Source of the DNA: Burhinus oedicnemus
Lineage: Eukaryota; Chordata; Aves; Charadriiformes; Burhinidae
DNA length: 64,000 bases
Assembly (NCBI GenBank): GCA_008921705.1
Contig: VFFE01007901.1
Span: 608,247-672,246 of the forward strand
Direction of reading: 5' to 3'
Positions within the stretch are counted from its first letter, which is position 1. Every line of letters starts with the position of its first letter. The notes below the pieces were generated by a model, which did no database searches, was not told the DNA's origin, and saw only the letters and a program-made list of their open reading frames with translations. Positions 22,271-33,600 of the stretch are shown here, piece after piece. Position numbers and translations under genes: made by a program.

Positions 22271-25225
22271 CATTTCCGTCTGCCTCGGGCTCCGCTTCCC
22301 CCCCTGCGCCCACCGGGACAGCCCCGCCACCCCCCAGCCCATCGTCCACCCTAGGGACACCCGTGGCGGCCACGCCGCCGGCCTCGGCTGCCTCGGCATT
22401 GCGGGTCCCGCGTCCGATGCCGGTGGTACGGGATGGGGTCGGTTCGGGCCGACGCCGTGGGCAGGTTGTGTGGGGAGCGCAGCGGGTCGGGCTGCCGAGG
22501 GCCGGTGTTGACCATCGGGCTCTGTCACCTTGGGCGAGTCGCTTGAGCTGGAAGTCGCTGAGAAATGGGCGCAGTCACCTTCTCCGCTCTCCCGTGCCCA
22601 TCCGGCGCACCTCTTCCTGAGCATCTCAGGAGGCATCAAGGGGAGCCCAGATGCCGTCCACCCCCGACACTACCCAAAAGTCTAAACTAATACCTGAATC
22701 AGCTCCTGTAAGAGAAGCTCAGGGCAGAGAGGCTCGAAAGGGGCTTTTCTGTACCGGGATCCATGGAACCAGTCCACACACAGCCCACTTTCCCAGAAAC
22801 AAAAACCTCAGACTCAAGGTCCAAACAGGACTTGGACCTTCTGTCCCAGACATTTCCCCAAATCGCTGCGTGCCCCCTCCTTGTGCTGCCTTCTCTAAGG
22901 CAACAACCTCTGCTCAGGAGCACTAAGGAGCCTTGTGATACCCCTCGGCCCCATAAATTGGACCTGGTTTGACAGTCCTGAAGACACAAGGCCTCTCCTT
23001 GATGACACTGGACATTGGCTATGGACCCCACCTGAGCTCCCACCCTCACTTTATTCCTCTCAACACTTCCAGGTTGGTCACTCATCCTTTCTGGCAGCGT
23101 TCGCCAGATGAGCAAAGCAGCATTACCAGCTCAGGAAGGGCTGAGAACCTGTCTCCAAGAAGTGCAGCTGAAGCCATCAAGCCCTCAACCATCCCATCCA
23201 AGTCCCTAGCAGCACGGGGACCTGCTCGCCCGGGGCGGGCAGCTGCCCGAGGCTCGGCCACGTGTCATCCCGATGGGCAGCGCGGGGTCTGGGTGAGAGC
23301 AGGGAAGAGAAGGACCTTGAATAAAGGTGACAAAACCAGCTCTTTGCCCTAACAGATGGGCATAAACCAGGATGATCCCACTGACCTCAGTGGCTCCCTC
23401 CCAGCTGATGCCAGCAGAAGCACTGGAGTCCTCCCCAGCAGGGGCCAGTGACCCTACTCGCCCCACGTGGTACCCAGCTGAGCCTTTCCAGGCTCATTTT
23501 TAGGCATTTCTAGGCTGAGCGTTTCTCCATCTCCACAGGATCCCACCAGAGATGTTCTTCCAGGAGGAGTTTCTCCAAGAGGAACGAGTCCCTGACAGCA
23601 TCCTTCAGCCTCAGCTACAGCTCGGAGCCTTAACGCTGCATCTCTCTGCGCTCCCACATGTCCCTCCTCTTCTCCCCATCCCTCTCGGCTCCGTCTTTAA
23701 AGGCGCAGAAAGGATGTGAGTTGCCCGATTCCCAGCCACTGCCAGCCGGCTGGGAGCACCTGACTCCTAAAAGCACGTGGGATGTCCTCCCTTTCTCCCA
23801 GCCCAAATCTATCACTCCCACCTTGAGGTGCCGGTGATTCAGGCTTCCCTCCGCTGGCTCACAGCATCCCCAGCGCAGCCTGCGTCGTGCTCAGCCAGCG
23901 CCGCTTTATTCCTCGCCCGCTGCCGAGGGAGGGCCAAAAAGGCATGAATGCAGAGATACGGAGACAAGTGGGAGGGTGGGAAGCGGAGGGAGAATAGCAG
24001 CCTCCCGGGGAGTTATTGACCGCAGCATCTCCGAAGAGGAGGGCTGGCAACCCGAATGCATTTGCAAAGCAGAAAAGTTTAGAGCCGCTCCCAAAGGAAG
24101 GGTTTGGGACAGAGCCTCCGGCCGGTTTTCGGAGGGTTTTTAGGCTGTCGGAAGAGGGATGTGATTCCCTGACGGTGCACAGCCGTGATAGGAGCCGTGT
24201 CAGAGGAAGGTGTGAGACTCCGTTTGATTTATGGTAATGTCTCCCCGTGCGGGGTCTGCGGGAGCAAGCGGCTGCCCTGAACGGAGGGGTTTAAGGTCCC
24301 CCCGCCGCGCTGTGACGGCTCCCGCCGTCCCCAGGCACCGCAGCCTCGGCCCCTTCTCAGCCACTACCTGCAAGTCTGACCCCAGCTCCTCTTAACCGCC
24401 CTTCTGGATTGATTTCACTCCTCTTCCCGGTTTGGATCCACCACCTTTTAACCCCTCAAACACCCTTGGGGTCCTGCCCAAAGGGACGGGGAGAGAAGCG
24501 GCTCCCAGGAGTCCCATTCCCTGTCCTGATTTTAGCGGCTGTCAGCGCATCTCCTGCCCGGGAACAGCTGATAGCACCGGGCAGCGAGACACCAGCAGCG
24601 CATCCCTGCGTTCCCAACTCCAGCCAGGCCCTCTCGGCGAGTCCTCAGTGCCTGTTGCAGATCTCTGCCTTGGGGGAACCCTCTTCCCTGGCAATCCCCG
24701 CAGGTCGCCAGCAATTCCTCCCTGCTTTGCTCTTCCCGCTCCCCCTGCACACCCCCAACGCCGCAAAAAAAAAGGTGGGGAGTTACTCGCCTTCCTTCCC
24801 CGCCTCAAAAAGTGCTTCCCTAGGTACACGTTCACAAAACCAGAGGAGCTAAACCTGGAGCCTGAAGAGCTTAGTCGCAGTTTTAAAACAAGCAGGAGAG
24901 CTGGTTCCCAGGCACGTTCTCCAGCCGCCTCCAAGCCTGACCAGCCCCGGTCCTGCCCGTGCAGACACCGACCCATCGCCCGCTGTGAGTCAGTCCGGAT
25001 GCGGGCAGCGGAGAGCAGAATATCCCAGAGCAAGGCTGAAGATGTCTGATCTCTTCCGACGTTATCAGCCAAGCTTGGGCACCGGGGGAGGGCAAATTCA
25101 TCTTCAGTTAAAGATGATGGGGGCGGTGGGGGGGGAGAAAAAAAAAGGAGAGGCTAAAGAGAACACGCGATTCCCCTGATTAAATCAGCCAGAAACAATG
25201 AGGTGCTGGTGCCCTCTAATTTTTA

Positions 25226-25300
25226 GATTCACAGATTTTAGGGCCAGGAGGGAGCGTGATGTTCATCTAGCCTGACAGTCTGTATTATGTAAAAGCCACT
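25226..25300 (+). repeat. Possible ancient amniote interspersed repeat fragment
   Basis: The words GGGCCAGGAGGGA followed by TTCATCTAGCCTGAC and CTGTATTATG resemble a dispersed repeat familiar from turtle and crocodile genomic DNA, with its GGCCAGAAGGGACCA...ATCATCTAGTCTGAC pattern. I recall the pattern but cannot name the family with certainty. It is short and diverged. Confidence 0.35.
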
Positions 25301-26308
25301 TGAAGCCAGCCAGTGCCACCGGCTTCTTAGAAGCAACGGCAAGCGCTGGGGAACTTAGGAAAAGGCTGCGATTCTCCGAGGGTGGAGGGACGTGTGGCTC
25401 CCAACACACACTTTGGTAAGGAGGAGGCCAGGTACATCCACCCCGCCGGGCTCAAGCTGAACAGACGGCAGCGCTGGGGGAAAGAAAACATCATTTCCCT
25501 TCACGCCGCTCCTTTGCCCAGCAAAGCGGGATAAGCAAGCAGGAAAAAAAGCCAGCCCTTCCTTGTGTTTTCCTTTTCAGCCTTCCCTAGTCCCCGGAAA
25601 GAAAATGCCCCGCAAGGGTTCTAGCCCCAAGACGTCTCTTGGCTGCTTTGGTGTAAAACCCGACCGTTTGCAGCGATGCAGCTTTGGAGCAATCGGAGCT
25701 GAGCCCAACCTGCCACGCGAGCCAGATCCTGAGCTCCTTACTCAGCCGCAGCGCCGCGGAGGTGTAGCCATTGACTGCAATGTGAGTTTGCCTCTGAAGA
25801 TGGAGCCAGGCAGCATAAAACATCAATAAAGAGCTCAGGATGCGTCCCTTTAATGAGCTGAGATTGTAACACGCCGACGGAGCTTGCCAGAAGCTGCCCA
25901 TTCTGTCAGGAGGAGGAGATCCTGCTGGAGAAGTGTTAAGTGGGTCCTGCTGACTCATTGATGCAGATGGCTCCGTCCCCACGCGGAGCGGCCGTCTCGG
26001 GGGAGAGCACCCAGCGCAGGGGCTGGGCTGGTACCCCGGCGTGCGAACCCAGCCGGAGGGCGAACAAGAAAAGCAGATGTATTTTTTTTTGTCCCCCGTG
26101 TCCCATTGCGTACAGCGAGCGCCAAGCGTTGGGTAAAGCTCCGGGTGTCCCGGTGCATCGATGGGCTCCCTGGGCTTCCACGGCAGCTCTTCTTCTACAG
26201 AAAACATGTTTGTCCCTGCGAGGTCCCCTACCCAAATCCACGTCACCCTCCCAGCAAAGAAATGCAAAGACGTGACTCAAGCAGCAAGTGTGGCTCCAAA
26301 CGTGTGAC

Positions 26309-26507
26309 ACTGTGAGGGGGGTGAGACCCTGGCCCAGGTTGCCCAGAGCAGCTGTGGCTGCCCCATCCCTGGAGGTGTTCAAGGCCAGGTTGGACGGGGC
26401 TTGGAGCAACCTGGTCTGGTGGGAGGTGTCCCTGCCCAGGGCAGGGGGGTGGAACTGGGTGGTCTTCAAGGTCCCTTTCCAACCCAAACCATTCTACGGT
26501 TCTGTGA
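26309..26507 (+). mobile_element. CR1 LINE 3'-end fragment
   Basis: It contains the highly typical CR1 tail: GGCCCAGGTTGCCCAGAG, GGAGGTGTTCAAGGCCAGG, GGTGGGAGGTGTCCCTGCCC and TTCCAACCCAAACC, ending in ATTCTACGGTTCTGTGA, a degenerate form of the 8-bp terminal repeat. It is heavily 5'-truncated, as most CR1 copies are, and has no coding capacity. Orientation is plus. Confidence 0.95.
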
Positions 26508-29500
26508 CAGAGACCCCAACCCTGAGCTCCTCAAGAACCTGAGCAGGGTGGGTAAAGCCAGACGGGGCGTTGGTTATACAGATATTGGGGGGCCTGTCAA
26601 CACAAGCGTCTCCTCGCTGAGAAATTGTTAACTCCACCTTCCAGCTCCCTGGAAGGACTGGCAGATGCCTGGGCACGCGTTCTGCCTGCGGTACAGGCAG
26701 CCAGCTCTCGAGCTGGATCCCTCGCACCATATCAGCTGGCCAGCTGCACGGTGTCCTCCCTTTGGCAGATGAAGAGCGCAGAGCTGAAGGCTTCTCGTTC
26801 CCATTAGGAACAGGCTGTCTTTGGTGAGCCCAAGCTTGAGGTCTGTGCAGGGTGCCACTGGTGGGTGATGCGTATTTCCCCAACTAAAACCCATTGCTAC
26901 ACCCACCGGGGAATCAAGTACCAAAGGGTTTGCACCCTCCGGACTCTGAACGTCCCCAGAAAGCCCATGGAACACCAGATCCACTTGCCAGGCCTGACCC
27001 TGCATCTGCAGGACACACGCTCTTCATCCAACCTGTGTCTGTATGGCACCTTCAACCCCTGGCTTAATGGAGACATGATGCTCCTGCGACTGTCTCTTCC
27101 GTCCCCAAGCCCTCAGGGCCATCTCTCTCCCTGGCTTCTATGCCCCATGCTCCCAGTGATGTTCCTCCACCACCCCGATCTCTTCTAGGAGCAGTCACCA
27201 CCCACTGTTTCGGGTTTTCTTTGGGCTTTCCAGAGGTCCCAGACTGAGCTCCACCACGTACACCAGGTATCCCTCCTGCAGATGCCCAGGGTGCTCAGCT
27301 CTCTGCAGACCCGCTGGTCCACGCATCCAGCAGCACATCTTCCACCTCTTCTTCCCCTCCAAGCCCAGGTGCCTGACCCGAGCATCCTCCTTCGCCTGGG
27401 TACCACCCTGCCCACTCCGGAACAAGCCCTCTCACATCCCACTGGGCAAAACTCATTCCCCAGGGATGGAGGCGGCAGGGGGGGGAGGCAGCTCCCCTCA
27501 ATTTCTTTGCCTTCAGCACTTTGAGTTCCCGTTTCAATGTCACTTTAACTTGAGCGCGCGCGAGTGCAGGGGAGAAAGGCTTGGTATTAAATTGCCAATC
27601 TGGTCACATGTTGCCTGGGATTTGGCCGTAGCTAAGCAGCACCACCCCCGCATTCACTTTTTTGGCTGGTGACTCCTCTGCTCGGCGTAAGGCAGAGCCG
27701 GCGAAGAATAGGAGAAACCGGAGGGGGAAGGAAAAAAAAAAAAATAATAAAAAAAAAATAAGGCGAGTCATTGTGAATGTCAGGAGCTCCTCGGCTGCGG
27801 GTGTGACAGCGATCCTCCCCCTCCAAACTCGCTCCGGGTGAGAGCCAAAGAGAGAGGATTTCATTAGGATCTGGTAGCAGGCTATTTTCAGAGCTGACAT
27901 CCTACCCATGGCTAAAAATAGCTGGTCCCCTCCACGCAAACCCAGGTTTCTTTTCTGCTAAACTTCAATAAACCTCAGCAAGGCTCAGACCTTGCTTTCT
28001 CCCCACACTTTGCTCCCTTGCTTGCTCCGCTCCCTTCCGTCATCCCTTGCTTTCCCCCTTCGCCATCCCTCATTTCCCCCTGCCCAGGTCTCCTCTCCCC
28101 TCTGCTCCCGGCTTGCAGGGACCGGAGTGGAGATGTCAGCGTGGCGGGGCCGGGGGAGCAGAGGGATTGGGATCACCTCCTACCCAAGAGCAGCATCCCA
28201 CACATGGAGCCAGGGGCTCTGGGAGACCAAGCAGGCAGCGAGGGCTTGAGACCCCCGAGCTGCTGCCAGGCACGGGCAGGGAGCCTCGAGCATCCCTCCG
28301 GTGCTCAGCCCCACTCCCGGATGCTCATTGGAGCGCCCCGAAAACAGGGACCACCCGCTGCACCCCAGGAAGGTGCAAAATCGCAGCTGGAGTGGGGGCA
28401 GAGCCAGCCCCGCTGCAGCCCCGGGGCACCGTCTCCACCAAAGGAAGACGCTTGGGTTTTGTGCCCGATGCTCACGCCTGGGGAACCCAGGGCCCGCGGC
28501 CGGCCGGGCTCAGAGGGGACACAGCACGAAGCTGTCCCACCTGCAGAGGACGGCTCCAGCACTCGGCCGCAGTCACCTCTAAGAGGGCTCTCCTAAAAAC
28601 ACCACCTAGCCTAAAAACCCCATCCCTCCCCTGGGCCCTCGGAGCCGGCACTGCTGCTGGCCCTCCTCTCCGAGGGGCTGCTCACAATTCCCTCCCTTCA
28701 TTAGCACCGCCACCTCGGAGGTATTTATAGCCAGCACCTACCCCCTCCTCCCGGCTTTTTTAAAGACAACACAAATTTAACTCCTTCCCATGTTCCCCTT
28801 GGCTCCAGCCCAGCCTGGCAGCCCCAAATCCCATGGTTTGGGATAACCAATCTCTACAGAGACCTTCCCCGCTCGGTGCACGCACCGTCCCTGTCCCAGC
28901 CCCAAATCTTCCACCTCTCGCCAGTCCCAGCGCAGCCGAGCCTCACTGGTCTGGGCTCTGCTGCATGGAGCAGAGGTTCCTCAGTAGGTGCCTCCTTGGC
29001 TCACCCCAGCTGCCCAAAACAGCGAGGAATGGATCCATCCCTGCCAGCCCGGAGCATCCCTTGCCCTGCATTCCCAGGCAGCCTTGCACCCGCCACCCCA
29101 GGTGCACATGCAGAGCCGGTGGGGGACAGCCTGGCACACCACGGGGACATCCAGGATGACCGGGACCAGCCTCATGGGCTCAGCCCGGTGCCCACCAGCG
29201 CGATGGGCTCCCCTCGCCTTCTCCATCCACCCCGTGCCGGGTGTGTGCCGGCCCTTCGGAGGCCCTGGCCGCCGGCCAGCCAGCCATTTCCTGGTAATCT
29301 AATAGCTGCAGCAGATGAACTGAAAATGCATTTCCTGCCACCGTGCTGTAAAATTTTTATTAATGTAAGGAGAGAACGCAGCGCTGGCTCGCGCCGCCCG
29401 GGGCCGCAGCAGGACGGAGGGCAGAGGGGGCTTCGGCGGAGCAGCTGGGGCTGGGGGCTGCGGGGAGGGCAGGGGGGGCCTGGTGATGCTGCGGGAAGCT

Positions 29501-30409
29501 GGAAGTACGGGGCCGCATCCCCAGCTGGCAGCATCGCAGGAGGGGAAACTGAGGCACGGGCAAGGGAAGTGCCTCGCATGGAAGTAAAATTGGGTGGCAA
29601 CCCCCCCACTGCCTCCCCAGGGCAAAGGAGTGCCATGGGTGGGCTCAGCCCAGCCCGATCGCTCTCTCCAGCCACTGGACAGCTGTGTCCTTGAAAGCCA
29701 CCTGAGACAGGACCACCGATGCTGTGGGTCCTTCTCCCATGTGGTCCTCTCCCAAGAGGCACCCGCCTCCGCGAGGATCCTGGCCAGCAACGGCAACGCG
29801 GAGGGGATGGAGGCAGGGTGAGAGGAGCCGGCGTGCCCTGGCAGATGGGCACCACGGTGGGAGACCTGCCACACATTCCTGCCTGCCCTCCCTACGGCAT
29901 CTCATCCACCTCCTGCCCACCTCCGTGGCCTGGGCTGACCCCTTCCCGGCTGGCGAAGGGACGTCCCAGTTAAAATCCCCAATGAAGGTGCTCCTGGGTA
30001 AGGAACAGCCTATAGCAGCCAGTAAATGGTGGCCACCAGCCACTGAGTTTGCCCGGGGAGGGGGCAGCAATGCTTGCTAGGGAGGAGCAAGGTGCGGGAG
30101 CTGGGACACGCGTGTCCTCACGGCTCTATTTGGGCAGCGGTTGCTGTGTCCGCACACGACCCGCAGCCCTCAAGGGCTTTGCAAAGGACCCGCGGGGCCA
30201 GCAGCCAGCTCAGCATCCCCTCCACACCCCCTTCAGCATCTCCCTCCCCACTCACCTCCAGCCCCAACATCCCACCCGGACCGTGTCACCACCCCAGGGT
30301 GACATCCCTGCGGCGAGGGGGAGCCGGCAGCCCCGGGGCTGCGGAGCTGGAGCCGTTTGCGCAGGCCTTTTCCCACTCGGAGCCGGCTCCCTGCGCCAAG
30401 GCAGAGCTA

Positions 30410-30660
30410 AATTGGAAAAACACACACAATGACCTCTTGTGGAATGTAGTATGAATATTTGATAGGTCTAATGTAATCATATCCAATCGATACAGGCAGG
30501 AATATCTCTCTCCCTCCCCCCCGCGCTCTCACTCTGCCCTGTCCCTTCCTCTCTTTCCCTCTCTCTCCCTCCCTCTCTCTTTCATTAATGCATTCTCCAC
30601 TTTACATTATTTATTAACTTCCTTCCTTTTTTTTATTTAGAAAAAATAAATTAAATAACA
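30410..30660. promoter_or_regulatory. AT-rich island with pyrimidine tract, candidate conserved non-coding element
   Basis: Within GC-rich surroundings, 30,415-30,500 is unusually AT-rich and non-repetitive, with TAATGTAATCAT and CCAATCGAT words like homeodomain and ONECUT/CUX sites. Next comes a long CT-rich tract (30,505-30,585), AG-rich on the SPRY3 sense strand, then a second AT-rich piece with ATTAATGCATT. The pattern suggests an enhancer or distal promoter. Conservation cannot be tested here. Confidence 0.35.
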
Positions 30661-33600
30661 GTGGTTATCTGGAGGCTCGGACCCTCCCGTCTAAGCGCTT
30701 TTGGGCCAGGCAAAAACTTTGCTGACCTTCTCGCACCTCCTTGAGGTGAGACCGAGAGGCTCTGCCCCATGGCGGTGACCCCCTGACACCCCACCCCTCG
30801 CTGTCCCCCAACACAGCCCATCTCCCACCTCCCTGTGGGCACCTGCTCTGGTGTGAGCCCCAAAAAAATCCCCTAGGCATGTCCACCCATTGCATGTGGC
30901 ACAGCAGAAGATGCCCGAAGCCCATAAGCAAAACCCCGAGGCGCAGGCAATGCCTCGGAGGTTGAGGGTCTCCAGATCAGGCCAGAACGGTGGTCTGCTC
31001 CCACCTCCAGCATGGCAGGAGCAAGAGGATTTGCCCCACTGCCCCCAAACCGAGCCCGGCTGGAGCCAGCGAAGCGGGGAGGGTGGTGGTCAGACCCGTG
31101 GTGAGCTGGTGCTCTGCTCCAGGGTCTCACAAACCCAGCTCATCCATCCCTCGCTGTGGTTCCCAGGAAAAGCATCTTCCAAGACAGGCTTCGGGGGCTC
31201 ATCAGCAAGAGGGAGGTGATGTCAGTGTCCCCCAGCTGCCCACACCCCCCTAAAAACCACCTTTCAGCAGCGACTGGAGCTTGTCTGGCTGCAGATTCCA
31301 GCCACCGGCGCTTGGTGTGGTGGGACCTACAACCAGGAGGAACGGGAGGCTGTGCGCATGACACGGAGGGGTCTTCTCGCACACCAGCACCAATGCGGGG
31401 GGAACCCCAGCACCATGCCCCCACTCCTCAACACCCGCAAAGCTGGTGACAGAGAGCAGCAGAGATGCTTAAAGCCTCTCAATGAGCTGGGAAAGGTGAG
31501 GAGGAGGTAGAAGCTCCCTATATGGGGCTGGGCTCTTCCCCCAGCTACTTCCAGGGCTTCCCAGAGTGGCCAGGTATGTCTTGGTAGTCCAGGGATGCTC
31601 CCCAGGGATGGTGCCCAGGGATGCTGCTGGTCCATGCTGCCCTACAAGGGTGGGCTGAGCATGGGGGCTTGCCTGGATGGGGACAACCCCACTGTCTGCC
31701 TTTGTGCCAAGTGCCCCTGACATCATGACCCCCCCCAGGACCACTTATTGGGACAAAGAGACCCCGGGCTGGAGAGCCGCATTCCTCCGCTCTGAGCGGG
31801 ACCCGAGGGGCCGCGGAAAGGCTGGGGCAGGGCCAGGCTCGGCTGCAGGCAGTGGGAAAGCTGGGGCGGATGGGGAAAGGGGTTGTGCAGCAGCCAAAGC
31901 GGTGACCCCGGGGTGAAGGGTATCCCTGGGGCGGGAAGGGGGGAGCAGAGGGGGCAACCCTCCACCATCATGCTGCCTTCAACGCAGGCAGAGCGGCCCT
32001 TGCTTCAAAACACAGCGACCGGCAAAAAGGGGCACCTGCACACACCACCCCTCTTGTCCCCTGCCTCAGAGGTGGGTGGCATCGGGATGTCCCTTGCTTG
32101 GGGACCACATCCAGCAGAGCTGGCCACCTTGCAAAGAGACACCATGGTGTTTTGTTGGGTAGTTTTGAGCTGGGGAGCCCCGCTACAGGGCTGCGTCCCC
32201 TCCCGATGGCCATGCTGCTCCCAGGTCCCAGCGGGGTGGGAGAGGAGCCGTGGCCTGAGCCCCCGGCACCAGGGATCGGGCACAGAGATGGTGCTGGGGA
32301 GCCTGTGCAGGAGCCACGGGGCAGACCTGGGGACACGGGAAATGGGTCCTACTGGGGCTCTGGCCCTCAGCTCGGACACATGGAGGCAGTGAGGTCCTGG
32401 ATTTATCGGGTTTAGTCTCCATGTGACTTCCACCTGTCTCATCCCACCTTTTCCCGCTCATCTCCAGGGGAGGCTGATCTCCTCCCTCCCCAAAGATCTG
32501 CTCTGGGGCAGGAAGAGCATCCACCCCCAGCACAGGCGGGGAAATTTGGGCTGTACAAAGGCTCACCTTTCCCCTGTCTGCACGGGGAGGCACTGGAAGG
32601 TGCAGATGCTGCCCCATCCCTGCACCAGCGCCCTGGGTGTCTGTCCTTCCCATTTTCCCAGGGAGGGTAATGTGAGGCTGAAGGTTTTATTATTTTCCAT
32701 GAGTGGAGGGTGTGAGAGCAGCCTAGGAGAGGACCTGCTGCTCCACAACAAACACACGGGCAGTAAAGTTCAAAGAAAGGACTTGTCTTTGCCCACTCTG
32801 GTCAACTCCTCCCTTTCTGGAGGACATCACTAAGCGCACATTCACAGAAATCAGGAAATTAAGTCAGTTCATGGTTCCTCACTCAGTTTACCACTTCTGA
32901 TAGGTGCAATGACTTGTTCTTGGTCTGCAGTAATTTGGGAAGGATCCTTCCCATTCCCATGCTATGGGAGATGTGGAAGACCCCCAGGGCATGGCCAGAG
33001 GAGGAGGTTGGCCACTGCTCTCCAAGACACCATGATCCAAAGCTTCTTCGCTGGGGGTGATCACAGAGCAGGCTGGAAGGAAGGCAATGATCCAGCCACA
33101 ATGTTGGACGTAGCTTCTCCCCCACTGTTGGTGTCCCCAGGCAGCTCAGCGGGACACGTGGGATTTCAGTTGGGAATGGGCTTGAGAAAATCACGGGCTC
33201 CCTGGAGAAAGCACGTCCAGATCCACCTGGGTCTGTCTGGAGAGAGCAGAGGACTCTTCATCCCCAAAGCAGGGGAGGGCTGAGGGTCTCCTGCTTCCCC
33301 ACTGAAGGGTTTCCAGAAGGGTCCCACAGAGGAGCTGCATTTCCCCACCACGGGATCTCATGAACCAGGGCTGCTCAGGGCACAGGGGAGGAAGAGCCAC
33401 CCAGGTCTCCCAGAAAACCAGACTCAGTGCTGGTGGGGACCTGGGGGACTGTGACAGCTCTTCCCAGATGGCTCCCCCATCACCCTCGCACCCGGCTTGC
33501 GGATGCGACAGCGCTGCCATCGCACGTGTCCCCACTGCCCAGCCCCAGCTCACACTCCCCTCACGGCTGGGTTTTGCTGAACCAGGAAAATCGATAGCGG

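Larger units (their letters stand above)
21760..22560 (-). promoter_or_regulatory. SPRY3: CpG island, candidate SPRY3 promoter
   Basis: CpG is dense from the end of the minisatellite through the gap and on to about 22,560. Inside it, on the minus strand, are a TATA-like box, a plausible first exon with a good splice donor, and an AG-rich tract just after the donor. From the literature as I recall it, human and mouse SPRY3 promoters contain an AG-rich repeat near the start site, which fits this arrangement. The assembly gap interrupts the island, so its true length is unknown. Confidence 0.45.

Noticed and set aside
20846..22354. Open frame of about 500 codons on the plus strand
   Set aside because: It is the translation of the C-rich minisatellite and continues through the assembly gap. 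Repeat units lacking stops explain it, and both strands show similar frames.
25936..26487. Open frames over the CR1 copy at 26.3 kb, and equivalents at 41.2 and 50.7 kb
   Set aside because: They are shadows of the non-coding CR1 3' tail. The same peptide fragments recur at each copy, confirming a repeat origin.
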